Shown here: piece after piece, positions 58,701-63,455 of the stretch
Layout: every line of letters starts with the position of its first letter
Position numbering within the stretch: the stretch's first letter is position 1
Source: Hippasteria phrygiana
Taxonomy: Eukaryota; Echinodermata; Asteroidea; Valvatida; Goniasteridae
Length of the DNA stretch: 64,000 nt
Assembly: GCA_037893225.1 (NCBI GenBank)
Contig: JAZGUH010000067.1
Location: forward strand, 186,001 to 250,000
Direction of reading: 5' to 3'
Notes under the pieces: generated by a model
What the model saw: only the letters and a program-made list of their open reading frames with translations
Told to the model about the DNA's origin: nothing
Databases searched by the model: none
Made by a program: the position numbers and the translations under genes

Positions 58701-58907
58701 CGATAATTAAAGGGTCCAAGTTACTCGGACTACAGTTAGAGCGTGATGGGGCTTCCCAAAAAAGTACCGACACCCGCTCATCAGGTTGTAACAAAATACG
58801 GGTATACTTACTTTCCCAATATTCTTGCCATGGTAACAATCAACGTGGTTGACAAAAATGCGCTTGCTCCCTGGTTTTCCTGTTGTTTCTGACTCCTCTT
58901 CAGCCAT
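37705..58907 (-). CDS. AK7: Adenylate kinase 7 (AK7), complete, 17 exons
   Basis: AK7 is a large cilium/flagellum-associated adenylate kinase (2 ADP = ATP + AMP) needed for axonemal motility and stability. Joining 17 exons with GT-AG sites and matching phases gives 710 codons (human AK7 is ~723). In order: an N-terminal NAD(P)-binding-fold-like region (about residues 15-310, with [15 protein letters not shown] and [11 protein letters not shown]), the adenylate kinase domain with P-loop GPPAVGKT (about 368-375), the AMP-binding segment [15 protein letters not shown], the lid region with [11 protein letters not shown] and the YFDELEIHP motif, an acidic Glu-rich coiled coil (about 572-660), and a C-terminal Dpy-30 motif (IPLRNYLM...AIDYLAEYLF). 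One oddity: the usual DGFPR-type signature reads EGFPK (Glu469). The start is MAEEESE, as in vertebrates. The introns are heavily invaded by mobile elements. Confidence 0.95.
39186..39344 (-). CDS. AK7: AK7 exon 16: Dpy-30 motif
   Basis: Acceptor GCTAG, donor GTCAGT, 53 codons. It reads [20 protein letters not shown], then [20 protein letters not shown] and RPDDAIDYL. This is the Dpy-30 dimerisation helix pair, lacking its last residues, which are in exon 17. Confidence 0.95.
39970..40190 (-). CDS. AK7: AK7 exon 15: end of kinase domain and Glu-rich helix
   Basis: Acceptor TGAAG, donor GTGAGG. It reads (D)[19 protein letters not shown], then [20 protein letters not shown] and a charged helix ending REQRETEW. 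The KxxGEPRNYG word is diagnostic of AK7. Phase 0 out. Confidence 0.94.
40505..40650 (-). mobile_element. tRNA-derived SINE (family A)
   Basis: The - strand head reads AGATAGCTCTGTTGGTAGAA, then GGCAGGTTCGAATCCTGCTC (clear B box). The 5' part has GCGCCCACCCGAACAAAGGC. It is the best-preserved copy of the family. Confidence 0.75.
41464..41727 (-). CDS. AK7: AK7 exon 14: lid and C-lobe
   Basis: 264-nt exon, acceptor TGCAG, donor GTGAGG. It reads [40 protein letters not shown] and [12 protein letters not shown], the part that closes over the phosphates. Phase 1 at both ends. Confidence 0.95.
41825..42232. repeat. ~20-bp minisatellite in an AK7 intron
   Basis: About 20 imperfect units of CCTGAGGATTCCCTGAGGG-like sequence. 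Long frames on the - strand (SGNPQDP words) come from the repeat and overlap each other in different frames. Confidence 0.93.
42499..42627 (-). CDS. AK7: AK7 exon 13: AK signature region
   Basis: Acceptor CTCAG, donor GTAAGG. It reads (G)[19 protein letters not shown] and then [20 protein letters not shown]. The adenylate kinase signature is EGFPK where DGFP is usual. Confidence 0.95.
43199..43487. mobile_element. ~290-bp MITE, copy 2 (in an AK7 intron)
   Basis: The terminal inverted repeats read CTATGAACCCCTTGGATGTG on the left and CACATCCAAGGGATTCACAG on the right, followed inward by GATTTCCTATT and AATAGGAAA. It is a non-autonomous foldback-type repeat. Confidence 0.7.
43666..43777 (-). 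CDS. AK7: AK7 exon 12: acidic linker
   Basis: Acceptor AACAG, donor GTACGT. It reads [20 protein letters not shown] and then [14 protein letters not shown]. The acidic insert corresponds to the Glu-rich insert of vertebrate AK7. A TATGT microsatellite starts ~20 bp into the upstream intron. Phase 1 out. Confidence 0.88.
43799..43825. repeat. TATGT pentanucleotide microsatellite
   Basis: Five tandem TATGT units in the intron just upstream (AK7 sense) of exon 12. Confidence 0.9.
43855..44044 (+). promoter_or_regulatory. CpG-rich putative promoter of the Crypton-like exon
   Basis: It contains CCGATTGG (inverted CCAAT box), CACGTG E-box, a foldback GTTCTATCAAACG/CGTTTGATAGAAC at ~43898-43929 and a second ATTGGATTGG, ending at the ATG at 44045. 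It is GC-richer than the surrounding AK7 intron. Confidence 0.4.
44045..44262 (+). CDS. First exon of a Crypton-type tyrosine recombinase-related protein (fragment)
   Basis: ATG at 44045 opens a frame reading [20 protein letters not shown], then [20 protein letters not shown] and [20 protein letters not shown], followed by a good donor (AAGGTAAAC). The NTKkq...ELdxfLsrFyvxlRR pattern is the N-terminal core-binding region of the Crypton-derived (DUF3504-type) recombinase family, also seen in domesticated ZMYM/QRICH1/KIAA1958-like genes. The next exon, expected to start near K-D-G-x-x-Y, was not found in the window, so this is a solo or truncated copy. It lies antisense in the AK7 intron between exons 11 and 12. 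Family assignment is from pattern memory. Confidence 0.55.
44335..44494. mobile_element. 160-bp hairpin MITE downstream of the Crypton-like exon
   Basis: The arms AAATAATGAATGTTTCACAT and AAACATTCATTATTT are inverted, followed inward by GGTAAGAATAATTTCAT / ATGAAATTATTCTTACC and by GACAGAT / ATCTGTC. The centre is CACTCGGCTTCGCCTCGTGG. It is nearly a full hairpin. Confidence 0.8.
44522..44555. repeat. GATA microsatellite
   Basis: Tandem GATA/GACA units. Confidence 0.9.
44672..44775. repeat. Degenerate CCTAACCCT-like repeat
   Basis: CCTAAACC, CCTAACCCTAACCCTGACC and CTTAACCTTAATC words resemble a decayed telomere-type repeat. It may equally be a MITE end. Confidence 0.45.
46109..46237 (-). 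CDS. AK7: AK7 exon 11: P-loop
   Basis: Acceptor TCCAG, donor GTAAGC, 43 codons. It reads [20 protein letters not shown] and then [20 protein letters not shown]. It carries the Walker A P-loop (GPPAVGKT) and the NMP-binding segment. Confidence 0.96.
46363..47020 (-). mobile_element. ~0.9 kb dispersed repeat, copy 2 (inverted, in an AK7 intron)
   Basis: Reverse-complement partner of 26760-27660. It runs from GAGTTGTATTCGAGTCCCTG through TGGCACCTGGTGTGCTGTC and GGTCAGGGAACCAGACTA to TATAAAATACTAACCCCC. The CAAGTCC array is shorter here. Confidence 0.65.
47518..47667 (-). CDS. AK7: AK7 exon 10
   Basis: Acceptor TCCAG, donor GTAAGT, 50 codons. It reads [20 protein letters not shown], then [16 protein letters not shown] and EFKATRGLL. 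It leads into the kinase domain. Confidence 0.94.
47878..48010. mobile_element. SINE-like sequence (family B related)
   Basis: TTGGATTCGAACCTGCCAG on one side and GTGGGTTTGAGTCACACCTG on the other, with the tail CACTGAGCATACAGTGCTTC. Two opposed B-box-like words suggest a composite. Confidence 0.4.
48184..48261 (-). CDS. AK7: AK7 exon 9
   Basis: Acceptor TCCAG, donor GTGAGT, 26 codons. It reads [20 protein letters not shown] and then LSKGLS, matching human CISKNTGPGK. Confidence 0.9.
48528..48616. repeat. Perfect 43-bp-arm palindrome
   Basis: The left arm ACTATGAACATCTAACAAAA...GTCCTTTGTT (48528-48570) and right arm (48574-48616) are exact reverse complements, with a 3-base TGT spacer. It lies in the AK7 intron between exons 8 and 9. 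No element signature is attached. Confidence 0.95.
48831..49063. mobile_element. Hairpin MITE (same family), best-preserved copy
   Basis: It starts GGGGCCAATTTCATTGAGCT and ends AGCTTTATGAAATTGGCCCC. The arms remain complementary over much of the length, including TTGCTTAGCATGAAAAT on the left and TTTGCATGCTAAGCAAA on the right. It lies in the AK7 intron between exons 8 and 9. Confidence 0.75.
49125..49215 (-). CDS. AK7: AK7 exon 8
   Basis: Acceptor GACAG, donor GTAACA. It reads (G)[19 protein letters not shown] and then QNSLEDIVK. Confidence 0.93.
49664..49895 (-). mobile_element. tRNA-derived SINE (family A) interrupted by a T/G tract
   Basis: The B-box side reads CGCAGATTTGAATCTCGCTC and the A-box side AGTTGGTAGAGCACTGG (- strand). 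Its 5' part is split by a T-rich then G-rich expansion at ~49781-49873. Confidence 0.7.
49946..50349 (+). mobile_element. 5'-truncated Penelope-like element with 12-bp target duplication
   Basis: Nearly identical to 51446-51848, beginning TATTCAACCACATGGTC within the last codons of the endonuclease ORF. The flanking direct repeat ATTTGTAAATAC occurs at 49934-49945 and 50350-50361. The right edge is 22 bp from the AK7 exon 7 donor. High identity to the longer copy suggests recent activity. Confidence 0.85.
50296..50335 (+). ncRNA. Hammerhead-ribozyme-like motif in Penelope-like 3' region
   Basis: GCCT (50296-50299) can pair with AGGC (50332-50335) as helix I. GAACTT/AAGTTC with loop GCTT forms helix II, and GAAACGTC follows as in Penelope-type hammerheads. 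The 5' core reads TTGAGAA where the canonical core is CTGANGA. The same motif occurs at 51796-51835 and inverted near 50830-50870. Its activity is unknown. Confidence 0.5.
50383..50471 (-). CDS. AK7: AK7 exon 7
   Basis: Acceptor TACAG, donor GTAAGT. It reads [20 protein letters not shown] and then PTIHVKDLA. Its donor is only 22 bp from the target duplication of a truncated Penelope-like insertion (49946-50349). Phase 2 out. Confidence 0.94.
50817..51848 (+). mobile_element. Penelope-like retroelement, 5'-truncated, with inverted terminal arm
   Basis: It starts CAAAAAATTAGCTGGCC and ends GGCCAGCTAATTTTTTG. The first ~179 bp (50817-50995) are an exact-looking inverted copy of the last ~179 bp (51670-51848). 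Between them lies the end of an ORF with a GIY-YIG endonuclease. A 15-bp direct repeat ATGTTTATTCATTAT at 50802-50816 and 51909-51923 may be the target duplication, with ~60 bp of extra 3' sequence. The reverse-transcriptase part is missing. Confidence 0.85.
50987..51487 (+). pseudogene. Penelope-like ORF C-terminus: GIY-YIG endonuclease
   Basis: The frame open from 50873 encodes [14 protein letters not shown], then [20 protein letters not shown] and [20 protein letters not shown], ending GLNIQEGND. The paired-cysteine motif followed by a GIY-YIG-type nuclease domain (here VIYLI...IQYVGE, with downstream Arg and His) is typical of the Penelope-like EN module. The first ~40 residues of the open frame come from the inverted terminal arm and are not native. 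The reverse transcriptase is absent, so this is a fragment. Confidence 0.85.
52005..52090 (+). mobile_element. tRNA-like SINE head
   Basis: The A-box-like TAGTCTAGTGGATAG and B-box AGTTCGAATCC are spaced as in a tRNA. The acceptor ends do not pair well, so it is a SINE head or decayed tRNA and not a functional gene. Confidence 0.5.
52757..52840 (-). CDS. AK7: AK7 exon 6
   Basis: Acceptor TTCAG, donor GTGAGC, 28 codons. It reads [20 protein letters not shown] and then HYLFK, with a Rossmann-fold-like glycine cluster. Confidence 0.92.
53295..53405 (-). CDS. AK7: AK7 exon 5
   Basis: Acceptor ATCAG, donor GTGAGT, 37 codons. It reads [20 protein letters not shown] and then [14 protein letters not shown], one of the most conserved AK7 blocks. 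Confidence 0.95.
53543..53637 (-). CDS. AK7: AK7 exon 4
   Basis: Acceptor GACAG, donor GTGAGT. It reads (A)[19 protein letters not shown] and then [12 protein letters not shown]. It matches human FILLSTVMTWARSK. Confidence 0.93.
53686..53790 (-). mobile_element. SINE (family B)
   Basis: The - strand carries GACGGTCGGTTCGAGTCTTG (B-box) and its tail runs into GAGAACCTGATGG. An opposed copy lies at 53890-54000. Confidence 0.5.
53890..54000 (+). mobile_element. SINE (family B)
   Basis: GGGTAGCAAAGACATCTGCA, then ACAGGTTCGAGTCCCACCTG and AGTAAGCATGTGATTTCC. The A-box side matches the 17230-17350 copy. Confidence 0.55.
54134..54242 (-). CDS. AK7: AK7 exon 3
   Basis: Acceptor CTCAG, donor GTAAAT. 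It reads [20 protein letters not shown] and then [10 protein letters not shown]. Phase 1 out. Confidence 0.92.
54411..55476. mobile_element. ~1.07-kb CpG-rich element with AAAGG...CCTTT ends
   Basis: The left end reads TTAAAGGAGAATTCCAGGCT and the right end CAGGGTGGACTTTCCCTTTA, an imperfect inverted pair. The interior is CpG-rich, unlike the AK7 intron around it, and has frames open on both strands (a 205-codon frame at 54735-55352 on +). None resembles a transposase I know. It is probably a non-autonomous DNA element. Confidence 0.5.
56010..56155 (-). mobile_element. Short dispersed repeat, copy 2 (inverted)
   Basis: Reverse-complement relative of 29990-30135, with ATATTGTTCTT, AGATGGAGCTTTTT and GGACAACTCTATTCAGTG. 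It is interrupted by a poly-G run at ~56107-56119. Confidence 0.5.
56745..56921 (-). CDS. AK7: AK7 exon 2
   Basis: Acceptor CTCAG, donor GTGAGT. It reads [20 protein letters not shown], then [11 protein letters not shown] and AWVQEIIS. It aligns with the VGASLEE...EGTFQIVGTL part of human AK7. Confidence 0.93.
57332..58730. mobile_element. 1.4-kb foldback DNA element flanked by TA
   Basis: The left end GTCCGAGTAACTTGGACCC and its exact inverse at the right end are each flanked by TA (57330-57331 and 58731-58732). The inverted arms run for about 400-500 bp (57332-57745 against 58245-58730), with indels, and include TTTCGCTGTCTTGGAGTTCA and TGACGTCA. The ~500-bp centre holds poly-G/C runs. There is no transposase. 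TA flanks fit Tc1/mariner-type targeting. It sits in AK7 intron 1. A solo end lies at ~56959-57010. Confidence 0.85.
58812..58907 (-). CDS. AK7: AK7 exon 1
   Basis: 32 codons from ATG at 58907 to donor GTAAGT. It reads [20 protein letters not shown] and ends GKNIGK. The MAEEE start and the RxFxNxxDxY...NIGK pattern match vertebrate AK7. Phase 0 out. Confidence 0.92.
58824..58837 (-). promoter_or_regulatory. AK7: RFX X-box-like motif inside AK7 exon 1
   Basis: The - strand reads GTTACCATGGCAAG, 13 of 14 bases of the X-box pattern GTHNYYATRRNAAC bound by RFX factors at ciliary genes. It overlaps codons for C-Y-H-G-K, so it may be coincidence. Confidence 0.3.
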
Positions 58908-59023
58908 TTTTCTTCCCCAATTAAGTAAACTACAACAAAATCACGCGTTACTACGTTACCGATCTGCAGGTTGTACTTGTCGCTAAGAAAGTCATGTGAC
59001 ATAAAATGACTTTTCGAGTAATG

Positions 59024-59038
59024 CCACAAGAGGGCGCT
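59024..59038 (+). promoter_or_regulatory. CTCF-like motif between AK7 and RAB1
   Basis: CCACAAGAGGGCGCT differs by one base from the core CTCF pattern CCASYAGRKGGCRS. It is about 117 bp upstream of the AK7 start codon. Confidence 0.35.
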
Positions 59039-59078
59039 ATGTCATTTAAGAGCAAGTTCGGGCGCGATTCGCGCGAAG

Positions 59079-59107
59079 TTTAGAAGGTGAATAATTCACC
59101 TTCTAAA
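59079..59107. repeat. Perfect 14-bp-arm hairpin upstream of AK7
   Basis: TTTAGAAGGTGAAT, one spacer A, then ATTCACCTTCTAAA. It could be a MITE remnant or a cis element; no terminator role is expected in an animal promoter. Confidence 0.7.
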
Positions 59108-59770
59108 TTATTATTTAAATTTATCTTTCGCGTACTTATAGAACAATACAAGGGCCCGATAAAGCATTTCTTATACTCATTAATCCCGGAGAGGGTTACA
59201 TCAAAAAACTTTAAACCCAATTATTAATTATTAATTAAGGGGGAGCAAGGAAACATCTGATAAACAATTTACGTTCTCCCACACGGCCCAGCGAACTGCA
59301 TGCAATAAACTCCGGAGGGCTTTTTCATAATTGACCTATCGCGGTCGAATCGCATCAACGCAGCTTGTCCAATCACATCAATTATATTTCCACGTGGAAC
59401 GCGCAAAATCTGAGACAAACAAAAATTACAACACAAAATTCCCATAGGGTTGTCTAAGGGGAGTGGTATAGGTCAATTGCCCGCCTCACGTCACTGATAT
59501 TATATGATTATGATGTTTTCGGAGCCGGGGTGGGGCTAGACTGAGTATCAGACGTTGCATGCATTGCATTGCATTATACGAGCGGCTATTCCATAGACTA
59601 GGGTGGGGCCCGCCGGCGGCTAATCTTTGAAGATGGATTTAAAATCGTGTCCCTGTAGTCAGCAGCGCAGCCAGTTTTTTCTTTATAATACTATTATTTT
59701 CTGCGGTTGCGAAATGTTCAGGGGGGGGGGGCGACTGGGGAGGGGGGCGACGATATATTAATGGGAGAGG

Positions 59771-59816
59771 GGCGCCTCCCCCCCCCCCCCCCACCCCCCC
59801 CCCCCCCCCCCCCCCC
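59771..59816. repeat. Long poly-C tract
   Basis: Almost unbroken C from 59778 to 59816, interrupted by one A. Similar C or G runs are clustered over the next 1.7 kb and may be partly assembly-length uncertain. Confidence 0.85.
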
Positions 59817-61817
59817 GTTAGGTACGCCACTGCCTATAGCCTTGCTTTGTCCGGTGGGTAAATCTATCGCAACAGTTTACTAAGTAGTCCAAAACAATAT
59901 GCACGCCCCTACCCCCATACGCGTCTAATTTTTAGTCCTGCCAAAGACCTTGAACAAATGGTGAAGATTTAGTAAACAGTAACATTGTGTGAGGTGTTTT
60001 TTTCTCAGTAGTGTGTGTTATTTTTGAGGAGCGGGCCCGTCGCTAAAGGGGGGCCCAGAGGGGCCAGGCCCCCCTGGCAACCAAGTTGGACGCCCCATTG
60101 GCAAAAACCAAAAGCATAGTTGTGTTTTTTCCTTGTGATGTGCCCCCCCCCCCTAGCTAACACTCCCCCCCCCCCCCTCCCCCCCCTCCCCCCTCCCCCC
60201 CCCCCACCCGGCCCCTAATGCCCGGAGCCGTGCAGGCAACGGGCCTGGTGAAGAGGGTTGCTGAGTTATTGGAGCCTTGACCCCCACCAATTACCCAGTG
60301 GCGTAAATCCTTGTGGGAAAAGTGAGGAGGGGTTAAGACCCCCAAAAAATCACCCCAAAAAATCGAAACTGCTTGAAGGGGCTGTACGGGTATGCGGTAT
60401 GTAGCTAGCTATACGCAGAACTTAGTGCTTTCGGTTGGTGTTTTTTTTCTTTTTTGGTAAAAAGCCTTTTTGCAAGGTGTTGGAATTTCATGTGGGGGGG
60501 GGGGGGGGGGGGGGGTGATCCTACATGTATATCGATCCCTGATCAAAAAGTGGGTGAGGAGGATGTACAGGCCTACCCTGTCCCTTTTTATAGCACAATA
60601 ATGATCGTTCCGCAAATTGACGAGTTCCCATTCCTCGCCATTGTAAGTTACAACACAAAATGCCCCGCCGGCCGGGTGCCGCACCACTGCGACATTTGTC
60701 ATATTGACCAACAACGTACATGTACATGTACATGTAGCTGTATTTGTGTACTGCATGTCACTCACAGAATGATGCTTCAGTACCTTGTTACAACAGATAC
60801 GCGCACACGTCATCTGGGCTGATGTTGGCAACTGAAATGTCAATGTTTTTGGCGGGTGGGGTGGAGTGGACGGAGCTTCTTTTTAAGACAGCTTCTTTTT
60901 TTACAGCCATAATCTTTTCAGTGGGGGTGTTTTTTAATGGGGGAAAGTAAATTTTGCCATCCTTATATTACAGGAAGAAATTGAAAACTTTCGTAAAAAC
61001 GTGTCCCGAATGTTTTGAGGCCCGCGAAAAAAGAAAATGCGGGCTTAGTGTGGGAGTGGGGGTGGGGTGGGATAGATTCCAGTTTTTAACGGGCGGGGCA
61101 TTTAATAACCTTTCCATATGCGTCGATACCGAATGCACATCAACAACAGACGAAGGGCGTCACGCGTCATCCAGTTAAAAAAGGGGGCCCGGGCAGGGTT
61201 CCCACGGGGGAAGCCGCCCCTTTACCTGGTACCCCACTCCCAGCTAGCTATGCCACTCTGCGATTAGCTTTATTTTATCGATGATCTTTCAAATTATGGT
61301 CATACAAAATTCCCTGCTTCTTAACGCAACCCCCCCCCCCCCCCCCCGCCGAAACTGTAAAATATGTTGGGGGAGCGCTGATTCGATAACTAAACAGGTG
61401 CACCGTCGATTTGAACTTTTTTTGGGGGGGGGGGGGCGGGGATGGGGGTATTCGACTCCCATCCCATGAATATCCGACTCCTTTGGGCCACTCCATCGAT
61501 ATCATCGATCACATTTACGTTATAGTGACTAAAAATTTCACGCTATACGCTGGGATGAAACATGGAGGAAGGTTCTTTCCTCCATGGATGAAACAACTAG
61601 TCCTCTCCCTAGGCCAACTAGCTCTGTGCTTCATGCTTGTGACATGGCAAGAAAGTGCAAAGCAGCATTAAATTACATGATGCCATTGTTTCGGAAACGT
61701 GGTATGAAACACAAATACTAGAAAGAGAAACTATTTTTTATCGTGATTAACCCGCAAAAATTACATGTAACTTGCGGTTGAACCGCACATTCATAGGTCA
61801 GGTGATGCCACGTCGTT

Positions 61818-62018
61818 TGATGACGTCACCTCTATCCAATGACTACACCCCCTGCGCAAAGCAATTCATTTCTTCATATACTGGCAGCCATATTGGAACT
61901 TCCTGCACCTGACTATACGAAAAATTTCGGCCCAAAAATTTCGAAGCGGTCCTGCCTGAATTTTTCCGTCCATTGGTGAACGGAAAAGAGACTCATTAGA
62001 TCTGGGATTACACTTGCC
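61818..62018 (+). promoter_or_regulatory. RAB1A: Putative RAB1 promoter and 5' UTR
   Basis: A palindromic CRE (TGACGTCA, 61821-61828), a CCAAT word (~61836-61840), and GCAGCCATATTGG (YY1-like GCCAT, ~61884-61896) precede the ATG at 62019 within 200 bp. This is a typical housekeeping layout. The transcription start is not determined. Confidence 0.45.
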
Positions 62019-62041
62019 ATGTCCACAATGAATCCTGAATA
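62019..62041 (+). CDS. RAB1A: RAB1 first coding exon
   Basis: ATG in the context CTTGCCATGT reads MSTMNPE plus TA of the Tyr codon, followed by a perfect donor GTAAGTATG. RAB1 proteins start MSxMNPEYDYLFKLL, and I recall an intron after this Tyr codon in animal RAB1A. RAB1 is the prenylated GTPase controlling ER-to-Golgi vesicle tethering. Exon 2 (with the GDSGVGKS loop) was not found before 64000, so it must lie beyond. Only eight residues support this, but with the splice site and promoter the match is specific. Confidence 0.62.
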
Positions 62042-62492
62042 GTAAGTATGGAGAGATTGGGTCGGAAAGATGGGACATTCTGGAGGGTATTTCCGCATTC
62101 GCGTTACTTGCAATTGCCAATGCGAATACATGTTCGGTGGGGTACGTCATCAATCATGTTCACTGTGCCGGGCTATCCCACATCATGGAGGTATTTAATA
62201 CCTCCATGCCCACATGCATGACATACAAAATCCGGGCATTATATTGGGGGAAATGTGTGTTTTGCGGGAGTATTTTGCCATATATAAATAAAATCATTAT
62301 TTACTTACGTTAATTCAATAATTGACTGACAGTTTATATTTTGTCTGTTTGAACCATGTGAACACTGACATGTTTTATAAAATCCTAGGCCTAGGCCTAT
62401 GCTTCATTTAATCATTAGGCCTACTACATGTAAATTAAATTTTCTTTCGAAGAATGAAATAGCGTTATCAAACACAATTAATAATAAGTGAA

Positions 62493-62560
62493 CAATGAAA
62501 ACTGGCAGGAGCGGGATTTGAACCTGCCACCTCCGGAATACTGTACTGGTGCTTTAGTCC
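62493..62560 (-). mobile_element. tRNA-derived SINE (family A), truncated
   Basis: The - strand carries GGCAGGTTCAAATCCCGCTC (B box). The A-box half is lost where foldback-related sequence begins. Confidence 0.65.
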
Positions 62561-62641
62561 AATTTAAACTTGAACCCCTCCTAAGACCTAACTGTGTTAC
62601 ATGGCCTTCTTTATTTAACAATAGGGCATGATCTGGCGATA

Positions 62642-62788
62642 GTGTCTATAAGGCAAATGGCTGCCTTCATCCTTCATTTAATTGAAAAAAAGTCTGAAGA
62701 TCCAACAAAAAGATCAGATTTCACTCTTAAAATGGCCACAAAAATACTAGATATGCCACCCGAGATGCAAATAGAGTTTGAGGATTAA
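62642..62788 (+). pseudogene. Possible transposon- or gene-derived ORF tail (BESS-like)
   Basis: The frame ends QMAAFILHLIEKKSEDPTKR, then DFTLKMATKILDMPPEMQIE and a stop. A hydrophobic-charged pair of helices with D-P-x-x-R before K-I-L is reminiscent of the BESS motif at the C-terminus of MADF-domain proteins, which some DNA transposons encode. No upstream partner was found. The identity is uncertain. Confidence 0.25.
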
Positions 62789-62790
62789 GA

Positions 62791-62878
62791 TACCGCACCT
62801 ACATTTTGTATAGTTGCATGTATTTGTGTTTAAGTCGTAACCCGACTCGACCTCACTGTACAAAATGTAGGTGCGGCA
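62791..62878. repeat. Inverted pair with 20-bp arms
   Basis: TACCGCACCTACATTTTGTA at 62791-62810 and TACAAAATGTAGGTGCGGCA at 62859-62878 are inverted, with a ~48-bp spacer containing a GTCGTAACCCGAC hairpin. This may be a small MITE beside the ORF tail. Confidence 0.7.
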
Positions 62879-63042
62879 TAGGCGTTTGGATCGCCACCAT
62901 GACGTAATGTCGAATGTATGATCATGTGATCACAATACACAAAATGTGGTGACAGACAGGAGCCCCTCGGAACTGAATGGGAAATTTCACTTTTCATCCA
63001 GGCATAAGTAAACCTTGGTACCTCTATTTTGAAACCCTAACC

Positions 63043-63182
63043 CTGCCAGACGCAGCACAGTGCATCTGTGGTGACAGCTTGACCTTGCTGCACTCTGCAC
63101 ACAAGTCAATGTGACAAAGTATGCAATCTGATGCGTCTGGCAGGGTTTCTAGCCAAAATACCCTGGAGGGTTAGGGTTAATC
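63043..63182. mobile_element. ~140-bp MITE, uninterrupted copy
   Basis: It reads AAACCCTAACCCTGCCAGAC...GTCTGGCAGGGTTTC...GAGGGTTAGGGTTAA and serves as the empty-site reference for the split copy at 4207-5344. Confidence 0.8.
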
Positions 63183-63340
63183 CTTGAACTCTACTTGGTT
63201 ATATTTCAGGTGGGGTATCTAGTATTTTTGTTAGGTTTCAGACTTTCCAATTAAATAAAACAGTGGTAGTCATTTGCTTTGGACCCTACTATCCCCATAT
63301 CATGTCCCAATATTAACCCTGACCTTCCAGGGCATGTTTG

Positions 63341-63455
63341 CTCGAACCCTGCCAGATGCATCAGATTGTATACTTTGTCACATTGACTTGTGTGGAGAGT
63401 CCAGCAAAGTGGAGCTGTCAGCACAGATGTACTGTGTTGGGTCTGGCAGGGTTAT
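63341..63455. mobile_element. ~115-bp MITE, inverted copy
   Basis: It reads CGAACCCTGCCAGATGCATC...TCTGGCAGGGTTAT, in opposite orientation to 63043-63182 and only ~160 bp away. Confidence 0.75.

Larger units (their letters stand above)
58908..61820. other. AK7-RAB1 divergent intergenic region
   Basis: No coding exon was recognised. It holds the AK7 promoter side (58908-59110), AT-rich DNA, and a cluster of long C or G runs (59711-59816, 60145-60206, 60494-60516, 61330-61348, 61424-61436). Frames across these runs are homopolymer artefacts (poly-Gly/poly-Pro). Confidence 0.55.

Noticed and set aside
60409..60843. 144-codon - strand frame with a poly-Pro segment
   Set aside because: It crosses a poly-G/C homopolymer and TACATG repeats; no domain or splice evidence.
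61866..62153. 95-codon - strand frame over the RAB1 5' end
   Set aside because: It is antisense to the RAB1 5' UTR and first exon, a second overlapping frame exists, and no domain is visible.
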